Shown here in pieces: positions 43,499 through 55,684 of a stretch of 56,336 nucleotides of DNA. Location: assembly GCA_014529385.2 (NCBI GenBank), contig JABFUD020000223.1, forward strand, positions 1 to 56,336, written 5' to 3'. The stretch's first letter is position 1, and each line of letters starts with the position of its first letter. The DNA comes from Adiantum capillus-veneris. Its lineage: Eukaryota > Streptophyta > Polypodiopsida > Polypodiales > Pteridaceae. Position numbers and translations under genes: made by a program. The notes under the pieces were generated by a model. It ran no database searches. It was given only the letters and a program-made list of their open reading frames with translations, and was not told the origin of the DNA.

Positions 43499-44032
43499 CC
43501 TCTATAGTGCTTCTCCTCGAGAGTCTCAACCATGGGTGAAAATTGCAGGGTGCCCTTGCACTTCCCAAGGAAGGAAAACTTCCATGGTTGCCCGTCTTTA
43601 AGGAAAGGCTTTGCTTCTTTTTTTTTGTAAAGGAAAAGCCTTATTCAAATCAATCCCTCAAAATGAAACGCCAAATTTTAGCTTCCCTTCTTAGATATAT
43701 CCAAAATCACACCTTGCTAAAGCTAGATTATTGCAAAAAAACGTAACAATTTCAAACCTCCTCGAGCTTCACTGTAACACAATCGTAGAAATAGAAAATT
43801 TGGCACAATTGTCAGTAGGTCTGTAAGCATGTCTTGTTACGGCGAATCTGGACAAATGCTCTAGGAGTGGGAGGAATTAGCGAAGCAAAATGGGAACTCT
43901 TGGCACGTGGTGTGGAAGGAGAGGGTAGTAGAGGAGGCGAAAGCAGCACCTGGCATGGGACTAAGCAAGTGGGCCGAGGGGTGGATTCGACCCAGGCTGG
44001 TGGGTGGAGCTGGTGAGAGATGAGGGAGGATG

Positions 44033-44143
<111 letters not shown>

Positions 44144-44238
44144 ACTGGCGATGAGACCCTCGCATGCAAAAACGAGGCAAGGCAGGTGGGGGCTCCTTGC
44201 TATGTAGTGCAATCTCTTTCTCTTTTCCTGTCACGCAG

Positions 44239-44473
44239 ACTACTTGATTGGTTAGCTGACAATGAAGCCGGGAAGGGTGAACGATTTTCTTTAGAAACTG
44301 TGATAGACAAGTCTTTGGATGCTTTTGAATCCACAATATTACCCTTAGAGCCGGTTGATCCTACTTCAGAATGTCTCGTTATACAACCCCTTGATAGAGG
44401 TAATATTGTGGAAAATATGCCCACATTGCATCGTAGGCCTTCCCAGAGGGACAGAGCAGGAATTTTGTTTTAG
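44239..44473 (+). other. Possible terminal exon
   Basis: A pyrimidine-rich tract ending TCTTTTCCTGTCACGCAG fits a 3' splice site. It is followed by an open frame: LLDWLADNEAGKGERFSLET, then LDAFESTILPLEPVDPTSEC, then a TAG stop. The composition looks like ordinary soluble protein and not microsatellite translation. Family not recognised. It may be a host gene remnant or a captured fragment. Confidence 0.3.
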
Positions 44474-44842
44474 AAAAGAGATGCTCTGCAGCATGAATGG
44501 GCTTTCCAAGCATGAGATTACTAAAGATCTTTAGAAATTGAGCAGTTGATTAAATATGCAACAGAGACAACAAATAGTTGCTAACCCTCTCCTAATGACA
44601 AGCCTTTATGAAACCTAGAACTTGGTCGAATCTACACGACAAAAGTGCATGGGACGTTAGCGGAGTCAATGGCTTGCTTTATCTTCGGGTGTTCAATGTC
44701 TCTGTTTCCAGATATTGCTGCAAATGTGGCTTCTAAACATAATGAGGACATGTTTAGGCAATAGCTATACACCCACATGGGATGAGCAACTATGGGAGCA
44801 CTAGTTGCAAGGGCAATTTTGGCCAGGGAAGCATCCCAATGA

Positions 44843-44843
<1 letters not shown>

Positions 44844-44890
<47 letters not shown>
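44844..44890. repeat. (GT)n microsatellite
   Basis: About 23 GT units. Confidence 0.95.
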
Positions 44891-44893
<3 letters not shown>

Positions 44894-44960
44894 CCTCTAG
44901 GGATTGCTTCTATGACATTAAAATATTTGTTCTTCTGCGCTCAGTGAAGTACATCCCCAG

Positions 44961-45085
<125 letters not shown>

Positions 45086-45172
45086 GGTGGCATCAGTAAA
45101 GCAAGGATGGCATATGCGATGAGGAAGCGATGTCCCCGCTGCATGAATGTTGAAAGGGGGGGGGGGGGGGGG

Positions 45173-46604
45173 TTGACTGTTATGGCAGGACATAGACAGT
45201 GCTTCATCGCTTGCAGCCTACTGGTCACATTGACTGCGCACGAGAGGATGGGCAAGCTCCTTGCTTGACTTTTCATTTTGGAAAACTTCGGGCAAAAGGG
45301 CATCTTATTAGATTCCATCTAATAAGTGTAGACCGAGTAGAACACTTTAGCATGTGCCATCCACCGACAACGACAATTTTTTGAGATATTATAAGTACGT
45401 GAAATGGATAGTTTCACAATGAGCCCAACACATGTGCAAATGTGACCCCCATTTAAGACGAGTTTATTTTCGTGGTAGCAAGAAGGCTTCTTAGTGATAG
45501 CGGATGGTGATGTTGTAAGGGGTTTGGCTCCCTACTTAGCCTATTTCTATAGCCCTATGGTGTGATTCTGATCTTCGCATACTGGTGATCGATAGTCGTG
45601 ACTCTTGAGGATTTGGATCTCATCCAAATTCTCCCTTGAGTCAACATGTGTTTCTCCTTATGTATCTTATGCTTTTCGTTCCATGTGTTTGGGCATACTT
45701 GGCTCCATGTGAGGGAGTGGTTGTGTGGTGGCACCCATATGTGGGGTTTATTGTATTTGTTTGCTATTGTCTAGCCCCTCATGGCACGTTGATTGCATGA
45801 GGTTTTTTTGTTGCTGTGTAATCTCTCTGAGTTGCGGCTCTCTATCCTCCCAATTAAAACTTTGAGCTAACTAATTTATACAGATACATACTTCAATGAA
45901 GTACGAAAAAACTATTGCTAGAAAACAACACACAAACACGATGTCGTGCAGCTCCGCTCTCATGCTAAGAAATATACCAGATTACGTTGATTTCCAGATT
46001 CAGTTACATCAGTTGTTCTTGTTCTCTCTCTTTCACACCTCCCACAGCTAGAGGCCCGACGCCTGCCCGGCTCACGTAGCGAACACATATCCCCCGACAA
46101 CGTCTTTATGAGGGACTAGCTCGAGCAACTCACCTTCGAGGGATCTCGCTCGCTCTTACCATGACACACATGGTATTTATAAGGTGTGAGAAAAAACTTT
46201 CTCGGGTGTGTCTTGGTCGGACACACCCTATGATGAGTGCAATCCAAAAGACGACATCCCACATAGCAACTTCCCACATAGGAAGTTCATTAAAAGGAGA
46301 CCATGTTTGGTATACATGTCAATCAAAGCATTGCAAATTAGGGAAGGACAAGGCATAAGTCATAGAGAGAGAGAGAGAGCCGTTTGCGGGGTGGGTATGA
46401 GGGTATAAATGAGTTGTAGCAATGCTCAATGAAAAATTTCTAGGTGGTGGGCAAACATGAAGAACATAGGGAGTCAGCTGTCAGTCAGTGGGGAATTGAA
46501 CTCACCACTTTGGATTTTATCCTTCAAGTCGCAACTTGTGACATGTGTAAATGTTCTTTCTTTGCCATTATATGATAAGCTTAGATAGTTGGAGTCGCCT
46601 CCCT

Positions 46605-46607
<3 letters not shown>
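45173..46607. other. No gene seen
   Basis: Mixed sequence without a supported ORF. GGTATTTATAAGGTG near 46,170 is TATA-like but has no associated gene. Confidence 0.4.
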
Positions 46608-46657
<50 letters not shown>

Positions 46658-46861
46658 CATCAATGTCCAAACTGCAGGAGGTGGTGACTCTTCGCCTCCT
46701 ACCCGGAGGCTCTTCAACTCCATTCTTGTAGGCCATTCTCCTTGTCCTCTCTCTCTCTCTCTCTCTCAAATCCATCGATGTCCAAATTGCAGGAGGTGGT
46801 GACTCTTCGCCTCCTACCCGGAGGCTCTTCAACTCCATTCTTGTAGGCCAGCCTCCTTGTC

Positions 46862-46919
<58 letters not shown>
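46608..46919. repeat. Duplicated ~95-bp unit separated by (CT)n tracts
   Basis: Units at about 46,655-46,748 and 46,771-46,862 are nearly identical (both contain GCAGGAGGTGGTGACTCTTC and GGAGGCTCTTCAACTCC) and each is followed by a CT tract. CT tracts lie at 46,608-46,654, 46,750-46,767 and 46,862-46,919. Confidence 0.92.
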
Positions 46920-46922
<3 letters not shown>

Positions 46923-47141
46923 CCAAACATTTTTGCTACAGAGGCCTCATGTGCCTCACCTATGCATGAGCTACAACGTTGTCAATACTCATTACTTCCT
47001 TTAATAGCACATTCCATGCCCTCTTGGTTTTCATCTTGAGAACACTCATGGACCTGCACTATTGTGCATTATGATCAGTGTGTGTTTTTTATAGGCCCAT
47101 GTGCCTGTGTGTGCGCGTGCGGGCATGGGCGTGTGTGTGTG

Positions 47142-47420
47142 TGTGTAGTTGTTTAAACATAAATAATAACACATAATCGAACTTTTACATTCAAAAGACG
47201 GCTAGCTCGAAGAAAGGGAAATGATAAGTACAAAAACAACTCAGACTTAGAATTATTTCTATACAATGCTTATAAGAATGAAGCCTCATTCCAGTATTCA
47301 AATATCAGAAGTACTTCCCGTGCAGTAGGTGTATGTGTAATCATGTGTGGACAATTGCTTTAAGCCAAAAAAAGTTCCAAGATAAGATAGAGTCCTTACT
47401 TGCATCCATCCAAACAAGAC
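47142..47420 (-). repeat. Direct repeat, copy 1
   Basis: Starts TGTGTAGTTGTTT next to a (GT)n tract and ends CATCCATCCAAACAAGAC. Contains the 6-bp-stem hairpin GAATGA-AGCC-TCATTC, also present in copy 2. Confidence 0.88.
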
Positions 47421-48205
47421 TTATCCATCTAAGTTTCTTGGAAAGAGAAATGTAGAAGAAACCCTTCTCTCTAGCATTAATAAACACAAGTTTAATAACT
47501 TGTGATAGGAGATCTTTAAGCCCAAAGATCTCCTTCTATGGGAATATTCTCATAACACCGAGTAATATTTGCTAAAAAAATATGAAAAATCTGTTTAGGG
47601 AGGTTAAGAGACACCTCTATGGAATTTTTTGCTATTCAAAAGGGGTTGTATTGTATTTGTAGAAAGTTATAGTAGACTTTTTGTTTAGAGGCACATACTA
47701 GTTCAAACTTTGCTAGTATAAGGTCAAGACAAAGAGTAATATATTTGGTGACATCTGTAAAGATGCCATTCGAGGCATCACATATCCATCTAAATTTATG
47801 TTTATGAATTTTATAGGTGGGAAAAAGTACTGGTAGTTTAGTATCCTGAAGAGAATAACCCAGATTATCTAAGTGTCTTGAGATGTTATTGGTAACCTCT
47901 TGTAGAGATGTGCTGATTTTTGTCAATTCCCTCCTAGATACTCGGGATTGTGCTGCTTTCCAAGCTAGGTTTTTGCAAATAAGAGTGGGACCATTAGAAC
48001 TTTTATCCAGCCCTACTATGAACCAATTCTTTGATAATTTTTGAAATTCATGCGCAAGTTGCGGTGTTATCCGAGAGCTATCTATAGATAACCAGGTATT
48101 TGTGACATTTTTTTGGAAAAAACATTCTTCCACCACTTTGGTTAAGTCCAGTAGGATTGTCTTCTCCAGTCGGAGAGAACTGACAAGGTCAGTTAAATAG
48201 CTCAA
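47360..48205 (-). pseudogene. Penelope-like reverse transcriptase fragment
   Basis: The main frame (48,205-47,636) contains NWFIVGLDKSSNGPTLICKN, LPVLFPTYKIHKHKFRW and ICDASNGIFTDVTKYIT. The K-I-H-K block followed by a conserved Arg and a hydrophobic core is typical of Penelope-type RTs. Downstream, in another frame, ANITRCYENIPIEGD (about 47,537-47,577) fits RT motif A with the catalytic Asp changed to Asn. A later frame runs into direct repeat 1 (IKLVFINAREKGFFYISLSK, then SKDSILSW). The YxDD motif and the GIY-YIG endonuclease were not found. At least two shifts. Confidence 0.5.
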
Positions 48206-48647
48206 TAGAGTCGATAAGGCAAGATATGGGTTTTGGGAAAGTTAGATATGTGATTAAGCCCATTAGCCAAGATTTTCCGGACTTTGATATTTTCAATGAT
48301 GCTAAGATCACAAGTTCAAACATGCATACCATATGTATCAAAGTCTTTGCAAAATGTGACAAATTGATTGCAGATACATTCAGGAATTGAATTATGTCTA
48401 AGAAAATCATTGATGTATACCAAATTCTTGATAGGTTGTTGATACTTTGAGCCAATAGTACATTGTCAAGTAATTTGTGGTTCCCAAAAAGTAGGTCAAA
48501 CCACTCACAAAAAAGTGTTTTAGGGTGTATCCAGTTGAGAAGCTCATTCTGAAAGAGACAATGTACGAAAATAAAGTCTTGGCTTGGAGCTTTTTGGTTG
48601 AGAAACTGCCTTCCACATGGGCTCATAGCAACCTGCATGTTCATCAA
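48189..48647 (-). pseudogene. Upstream coding-like frame of the Penelope-like element
   Basis: 152 codons (MMNMQVAMSPCGRQFLNQKA...), overlapping the RT frame start by 17 bases. It lies where an N-terminal region would be. No motif is recognised; parts of it may read out of frame. Confidence 0.25.
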
Positions 48648-49103
48648 TGATTATAAATCAAGAAAGTTCCTGATTAAGGTAAGAGCCAAATCATATATTA
48701 GTTGGGAAGCATCCAAGCTGTTAATACATCTGAGGACAAGAGATGTTGCCACAGAAAGGGGTTCAGACGATAATTCCAAGCCTTGCGAGAGAGCAAGGGG
48801 CTACAATATACAAAAAATTTAGTGAGGCTGTGACTACATTTTGTAGTAAATAGCACAATTTTTGGCTTTTCTAGCCAGGAATATAGATTGGGCCTGCAAT
48901 CCTTAAACCGGCAAAGCCAAAGACTATGATAGCCATGAGTAGGAAACAAAAAAATTAGTCTATGAAGGACCACCTAACACCAGCCAACCAGTCAAGGGAT
49001 TACAGACTGTGGGTCCAACTTAGAACTAAGTTACAAAACTAGTTTCTAAAGCCAGCGTCCCGGTTTCCCCATAAGAATGGAAAAACCTTATGTTTAGGAC
49101 ATG

Positions 49104-49376
49104 TGTGTAGCTGTTTTAATAATAACACATAATTGAACTTTTACATTCAAAAGACAGCTAGCTCCAGAGAAAGGAAAATGATAAGTACAAAAAAAACTCA
49201 GTCTTAGAATTATTTTTGTACAATGCTTATAAGAATGAAGCCTCATTCAAGTATACAGACATCAAAAGTACTTCCCCTGCAGTAGGTGTATGTGTAATCA
49301 CGTGTGAACAATTGCTTTAAGCCAAAAAACTTCCAAGATAAGATAGAGTCCTTACATGCATCCATCCAAACAAGAC
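49104..49376 (-). repeat. Direct repeat, copy 2
   Basis: Colinear with 47,142-47,420, with scattered substitutions and small indels. Its minus strand reads CKDSILSWKFFGLK, close to the RT tail in copy 1. Confidence 0.88.
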
Positions 49377-51261
49377 AACATATACGTTAGCCTTAGATGT
49401 GTTTTACAGGTATCAATGGACTGTACCAGTTGTTATCCATGTCCATCTCATAACTTTTTTTAACTTACAAGCTTAGAATAAAGTATTTATGCTGTTTTTC
49501 TAAAAAAATGTTTCATTATCCCACAATTTATTTAGTATTTTATTCTTATCAGAAGGCCATAACCCCTCCAAGTGGCATGCTCCCCCCCTTTTTTTTTTAA
49601 AAAACCACTTCCAAATTAATGAGGCTCCATCACATGAAGTCATAAAGAAGCTTAAAAAATACCATTATGAGTTCAAACTTGTTTTGGTTTATTTAGAACT
49701 GACATTGTTTATGTTTTTATGGAATCCAATCCTTCCAAAGTTTATAAGTCACAGTCTCTTAGCAAGCCAAGTGGTTTATGGTAACCTAGCCCGTCCAATG
49801 TCAAATAAAAAAGAAGAGCTAGATGTTTATACTTTTTTTTTTTGTACCCAACCATGTGAATGCAAATAGTATATTGCATCATCTTGTCCAAACAACTAAT
49901 ATCAAACAGGTTCAACAATGGTATATAACTGGGCCATATTCCCCCAAAGTCCCCAACATTTATAAAAACATGCAACATCAATGTGCAGATGGGCAAGAAA
50001 GACCCCAATATTCACTAAGCCAACCCAAAGTACCAAGTGTAAGAACCAATATACATCCGGGGTATACCCCCATTCCCAAAGCTCCACTATGTACCGATAG
50101 GTTACTTACCATCAGAATTTTGCATTGTCAAGCCAAGTGGCAGTTAACATACATTTCTCTCCAAAATCAATACGCAAGAAAAACCGCTTTACATATACTT
50201 AGCCAACCCAAAACGGTGGGCTTTACCAGGCCTAAAGCAACAGTGGTAAAGATGCCATGCTTAAGTGACAGTTCTCACTCAAAAAAATAGTACACACCAA
50301 GGGTATACCCCCCCCCCCATCCAAACTTTTTGATGAGCAGTATGCGTCGTTAGGTTACTTATCACCAGAATTTGCCAAGCCAAGCAACTTAAATATATAT
50401 ATATATACCTCCTATTCAAAAAAACCAGTGAACCAGTTAAGGCATAGTAACATCGCATTAGAATTTTACCGTGTAAAGCGGCCATATTTCTTATGCCAAA
50501 CCCCAAATTTTCAGGATCACCTTCATTCAAACCATATAATTATGAAACTTTTACTGAAAAAATCGAAACCCAAAAGACAGGTCTGTGCTTTTTTTTAAAA
50601 AAATCATTCATGCTTATGTATTGTCATGTAAAGCAAACCCATTCGGTGGGCCTTATCATGCATTGAGTTAAGGTGATCAAGATAGCATAGCCTGGTTATG
50701 TTTGCAATTTACACAAGAAAGAAAACCAAGTTCAGTAAACAGTGACAAACCTGGGCTGGTTGAGCTACAAGCTCCATGTTTCGTGTAGTAGTGAGTAACG
50801 AAAACCAACACACAGTCCTAACTCTCAAGTAAAAACACACCCAAAGCTAAGTGAGGGGCAGAAAGCACCCTCACCTCTTTAAATAGAGGAGGGGAGACCC
50901 CACCATTACTCTTGACATGCACAGAATCCTCCCAAGTACTGAGCATAGCATGCCCCCTCTGGGGAATCGACAATATGCAGCCGCCTCAATAGCGGTCCGG
51001 CTCAATGGAGCAAATTTACCATAGCGCCTCACAGCACGGTAGGTGAGGTTGAGTAGAGGGACCCACATTTTTTACTTGCCAGCTAATGCTTAAGTGGCAG
51101 TTATTAGCCTATAAGGGTTCCCTCCATGGTAGATTTAAACTTAGTGTATCTTAAAAAGTTGTAGGTTTTACAGTGTAGCTATCTACCCAGGGTGACAACA
51201 TTAGGGTTTAATAAAGTATTTTCTAATATGTTGAAAACTCAAAAGCAAGTAACAAAGTGAG
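49377..51261. other. Non-coding; degenerate ~245-bp repeats
   Basis: Two degenerate tandem-like units at about 49,990-50,240 and 50,240-50,480 share GGGTATACCCCC, TAGGTTACTTA and CAGAATTT in the same order. A third partial match is at about 50,640-50,690. No supported ORF. Confidence 0.5.
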
Positions 51262-51306
51262 TGAGTGTGTGTGTGTGTGTGTGTGAGATAGATAGATAGA
51301 TAGATT
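51262..51306. repeat. (GT)n(GATA)n tract at LINE 3' end
   Basis: GT units followed by GATA units. On the minus strand this is the (TCTA)n tail of the LINE, then CA repeats. Confidence 0.9.
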
Positions 51307-51352
51307 TTATTATCGTCCTCGGAGGTCAAATATGACCTATGGGACCAAAGTT
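51306..51352 (-). promoter_or_regulatory. Conserved LINE 3' end motif
   Basis: On the minus strand: TTTGGTCCCATAGGTCATA, then TTTGACCT, then GACGATAATAA and TCTA repeats. The ORF2 stop codon (TAG) lies inside the motif (CCATAG). Matches 30,682-30,746. Confidence 0.75.
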
Positions 51353-52773
51353 ACATGTGATGTAGTATGTGTATGGCTGATGAGTGACTCTCGATGCTCC
51401 AAAATTGTAGTGATGAGAGTCGCAATGGAGAGCCCACACTTTGGCTGGGAGAGGAAAGTGTGTAGGTCTAAGTTATGGCTGAAAATGTGAGAGAAGCAAG
51501 TTCGGATGTGATCAAAAGCTGAGCACTCTAGTAGTGTGTGGTACTCAGACTCTCGAACTTGCAGTGAGCATAATGTGCACAATCGAGTTGACTCTTCTCC
51601 ATTGCCCCAACGCCCTATCTCGCATCGAAGGAAATGGGAGCTAAGCCGAATTGCTGCGATAGTGCGTATCGCGGACAAGGGAATAGGCTCAAGCATGTAA
51701 GTGTGAGTACGGTTTCCTCTCTCAGCGAAGAACATGGTTTTGTAGTTGGGGGCAATATAGGTGGTGTAATGTATGAAGCGTGACCCACCGGATTTCTCCC
51801 AAGCCGTAATACATTGGCGTTGTAGAAAAGCTTCATTCACTTGCGAGTCAATTGAAGCATCATGTAGCAAGTGTAATGCATCCCATCTCCCAAACCACTT
51901 CTTTATGTCTTGCATCCATCCCGTGCTCAAGATCTTGCTTTTATGCGTCTTTTGAACTTTTTTGCTTGCTTCCCATGCAATTGTAGGAAGTCGATGTGAG
52001 GGGTTTTGACGCATCTTTATCATGTACTCCACAACCCTTTCCATGCCCATAACCTCAATTGGAAGAGATCCCGACTCAAGAAGTAGGAGCATATATGGTG
52101 TTTGTGTCTTAACTTGGAGAAAGTTTGTAAGAAAACGCTTTTGGACATTCTCAAACTCTTTCCAAGTAGACTTTGAGATGCTCCCACCCCACACTTCAAC
52201 TCCATAAAGAAGAACCGGTGTCACCAATGCATCAAAAAGATACTTCTTGAGAACCCAACACTTGATGTTTCCCGCATTACACATGTTCTCAAATGCATAA
52301 TATGCTCTCTTTCCCGCTTCCAAACGACGCATAGCACATTCATGCCACTTGTGATTGGATGGAACCTCAAGGCCAAGGTACTTAAAGCTCTCAACAACTT
52401 CAAGTGTCTCGTTGTTGTATACAATGCATGGCTTCTCCTTATGGTTGGTTTTCACAAGCATAACCTTTGTTTTGGATTCATTTACAATCAGCCCACTATG
52501 CAAGCAAAAGTTCTCAAGGACAACCATAAGCTTTTGTGCATCTTCTAAAGTGTGTGCTAGAAGCACTACATCATCCGCATACAACAAAAGCATGATTACC
52601 GCATTGCAAATAGTGACCTCTTCAATGCCTTCTTCTTGCATAAAGTCAAGTACCATTTGTTCCAATTGATCGATGCATAGACCAAAGAGAGTTGGTGACA
52701 ATGGACATCCTTGTTTAACCCCAATAGTGCTTACAAAAATTTCTGAAATTTCTCTTCCATGCGCAATTGACAA
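51337..52773 (-). pseudogene. LINE ORF2: RT palm to C-terminus
   Basis: Begins just before RT motif B (VKQGCPLSPTLFGL, residues 19-32). The catalytic LLLYADDVVLLA has YADD at residues 65-68. VNESKTKVM and FKYLGLEV (motifs D/E) follow. A C-terminal Cys/His motif CTLCSLQVRESEYHTLLEC (C-x2-C-x9-H-x4-C) lies near residue 400. RT motif A (FVDFKKAFD, about 52,886-52,912) is in a different frame, so shifts separate this part from the upstream RT. It copies LINE RNA at a nicked chromosomal site. Confidence 0.9.
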
Positions 52774-52864
52774 ATCACCTTCTCATAGATTCGAGAAGCC
52801 GCAAGCATAAACTCACTTGGCACTTGGAGTTCTTCCATCCTTCTCCACAAATTGTTACGTGGAA

Positions 52865-53950
52865 TCATATCAAAGGCTTTCTTAAAGTCCACAAACAACA
52901 ATACAATCGCTTGCCTTTCAACCGACTTTCCTCCATGAGAACACGAAGAGTGACAAGATGATCAATGGTGCTATGGCATCGACGAAAACCCGCTTGTCCC
53001 TTTGCACGCTTTTCATTCTCTTCAGCCCAATCACTCAATTTCATCTCCATTATGCACCCAAATAACTTTGCCATAAGAGACCCAATCATTATAGTCCGGT
53101 AGTTGCTTACATTCTTTACATCCCCTCCTTTATGCAAAGGCTTAACCCAATTAGTACTCCAATCATAAGGCATACCATGTTGAAGTGCAAGGTTGAACAT
53201 ATCACACATCCACTCATGGGTAAAATCTCCCGTCCATTTGATCATCTCCAGCTTGATACCTTGAAGATCTCCCGCTTTGCGAGTGGCCAACTTTTCAAGC
53301 CCACCGCATACATCCTCAATAGTAAAAAAAGACGGCATACATAGGAGTGAACCATAAAATGGCATTTTTTCAGTATTTTCTTGCTCATATAATTGCCTAC
53401 AATGTGTGTACATATCTACTAAACTCAAGTTACCAAAATTCTCAACCCGCTTGCCTCTCAAGTTTCTCCAAAATCTTCCACATGCATGTGCCTTTTCTTG
53501 GACTTGAAATTCTTGTTGCTTTACTTCCCATCTTCTTCTCTTCTTTTGAATCAATGCCTTGTATGTATGCAAATGACTTTGATAGTTGTCTTTGTCCATA
53601 GTTGCATCAAGCTTTATCAAGGACTTTCGAGCATCTTGACATTCTTTATCAAACCACCTTTTGCGTGATCTATCTTTGTTGATACCATGGAGATGCTTTA
53701 TGGCAAAGCATTCTTCCGCACAAGAACAAATAGCTTTCTTGAAAGCTTCCCATTTAGTTTCCAATGGTGCATCACATTGAAGCTTTGTCATCCATAATTT
53801 TTGCTCAACCATTTCAATGTACATTGATGCCCGTTTGAAATCCATACATAGTGATAACTTCTCTTTCCTTTGGCTGAAATTATCATGCTTAGTTGCTTCT
53901 CCACATGAAAGGTCAATACATAGGTGCGATGGTCGGATTCCGGGGTCCAT
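52865..53950 (-). pseudogene. LINE ORF2: linker and RT N-terminal part
   Basis: Contains the basic linker (RSRKRWFDKECQDARKSL), RT fingers (ATRKAGDLQGIKLEMIKW, WVKPLHKGGDVKNVSNYRTI) and GQAGFRRCHSTIDHLVTLR. The first residues overlap the endonuclease end out of frame. The last ~10 are out of frame with motif A. Two shifts flank this segment. Confidence 0.9.
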
Positions 53951-54726
53951 TGACCAAACATAAAACTCTTTATGCGATACATGATGGCTTCAGAGAGTAG
54001 CATATAGTCAATCACACTATCCCCATTATGTCTTCTACATGTAAATCCACTGGTTCCACTCCACAAAGATACACCATTGGCAATGAGCATACCCGTGCTA
54101 TTACACATGTGTAAAAGTAACTTTCCATAGTGATCCGGCTCTTTCTCATCCATTGAAGTACGATCATACAAGTGAACTTCCTCCAACTCCCTTGAAATGT
54201 ATGGCATATCAAATTGTTGAGTATCATGTTGCAATGTTTTTGTGCGAGCATTCATATCCCCAAATACAATAACATCACCTTCACCTTTGAAATAAGCAAT
54301 GTCCTCTTCCAAATCAGAAAATGGTTGATCTCTATCCATGCAAGCATAAAAGGGAGAATCATGATGAGGAATGTAGCAACCGGCTACAAAAATGGGTGCT
54401 CTTTTTGGTGTCATAATTTTCAGCCATACATAACGTTTGTACTTGTCATCTTTCACAATTGATACAAAATCTTCCAATCCTTTCTTAACCATACATGCTA
54501 ACCCTCCTTGTCCTCTTCGTTGCTTGAGATTCTTTGACCACATCAATGAATGTACATTGTAATCCTCCAAGCCGTTAATCCTTTGTGTATCATGCTCCCA
54601 AGTTTCAACAAGAAGTACAACATCAGCTTTGCTTGTTAGTTCATCAATGCCAACCCCCGCATTCCATGGGTATCCATTACAATTCCAAAAGCATATTTTC
54701 AATTGTAACTCGGTCTCATAGGTCAC
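53788..54726 (-). pseudogene. LINE ORF2: APE-type endonuclease
   Basis: Exo_endo_phos-type domain with expected catalytic residues: N15 (FWNCNG), E41 (LLVETW), Y118 (AGCYIPHH), D157 and N159 (FGDMNAR) and S264-D265-H266 (PESDHR). The strand-nicking site appears complete. The frame shifts shortly after S-D-H. The last ~45 residues are therefore not authentic. ORF2 appears to start here, a few codons after the ORF1 end. Confidence 0.92.
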
Positions 54727-55684
54727 ACATCCCTATTTGCTTGAGAGACTTGCCTCCTCCTTGGGCACATTTTCTTCATGAGAGATTTCCTTGTTTTTAT
54801 TATTCTTTTCCTCATATGCCTTGCGACGCATATTTTGTTGCTTAATAGTGCGATCTTCACATACAAAACATTTTGTATCCTCAAATAGATCCAACTATTA
54901 TCAAGGATAATCTTTCGCTTGGTCTCATCCGGCATGGTGCATACAATTGGCCGTTCTCCCGAGCGAGGAGCTCCTTGCTTCCCCACTCTATGTGCTCCAT
55001 AGACCATAACTCCGGACATGCCAAAGTGGGTTTTGAAGAAATCTTCAATAACAATGGCAAGAGAAGGAGGTGTTTCTAACTTCTCTTCGGGAATTCCACG
55101 AATAACAATGTTCTTGGAACGTCGCTCCGTTCCTTCAACTCCTCCACATCTACATTCTCAACATTCTTTGTTTGAACCATAGCTTGCATGAGTGAGGAAT
55201 TAGAAATCACATTGCTACCACATACATCAGCCCAAGACTTGTTTGTGCATACATTTTTCATGTCGCATACATCCCGGCTCATAGTGTCAAATTTCTCCTC
55301 TTTCAATACATGGTCATGCTCTACTTTGCTCATCCGCTCCTTCAAAGCATTCAAGTCCACAAGAGAGCGTTTACATTCCTTGACTTCCTCTTCAAGTTAC
55401 ATCAAACGTGTTGTTTGCATCTCAAGTGTCCTATTGAGATTCTCATTCTCAACCACAAGTACCCTTAGTGTGCCATTCTCCATTGCAAGTGCTCGTAAGT
55501 TTTCGCCTTGTTTGTTTACGGTCTCTTGCAATGATACCAAGTACGCCATGATCATGGTTTTCGATGTCGTTGGTTGGGTGGTTGTGTTGCTATCTCCACA
55601 CTTAGTAAGATTTTGGATCATTTTCCACGATGGTTGTGGACCTTGTTGAAAAAGAAGAACCCTTGCGAGTGCTGGAAGACATTG
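54723..55684 (-). pseudogene. LINE ORF1: coiled coil and RRM-like domain
   Basis: The probable start is the ATG at 55,684 (MSSSTRKGSSFSTRS). A shift soon follows; the frame ending at 55,397 has a heptad-rich region (ENGTLRVLVVENENLNRTLE). An in-frame TAA (55,397-55,399) separates it from 55,360-55,076, which continues the coil (LNALKERMSKVEHDHVLKEE). After another shift, NIVIRGIPEE starts an RRM-like domain, with VYGAHRVGK and RPIVCTMPDETKRKIILDNS. The end is Lys/Glu-rich. The layout matches L1-type ORF1 proteins (RNA binding, trimer coil). Confidence 0.75.

Larger units (their letters stand above)
47142..49376 (-). mobile_element. Probable Penelope-like element between direct repeats
   Basis: A reverse-strand RT-like coding region bounded by direct repeats 47,142-47,420 and 49,104-49,376 (about 275 bp, mostly identical). 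The repeats are not clean TG...CA LTRs, and coding sequence runs into one of them. This suggests head-to-tail partial tandem copies (pseudo-LTRs), as known for Penelope-like elements. Confidence 0.5.

Noticed and set aside
45155-45172. G-quadruplex candidate (run of about 18 G)
   Set aside because: A homopolymer beside microsatellites; no evidence of function.
47142-47420. Hammerhead ribozyme in the direct repeats
   Set aside because: Known in some Penelope-like pseudo-LTRs, but no CTGATGA core was found on either strand.
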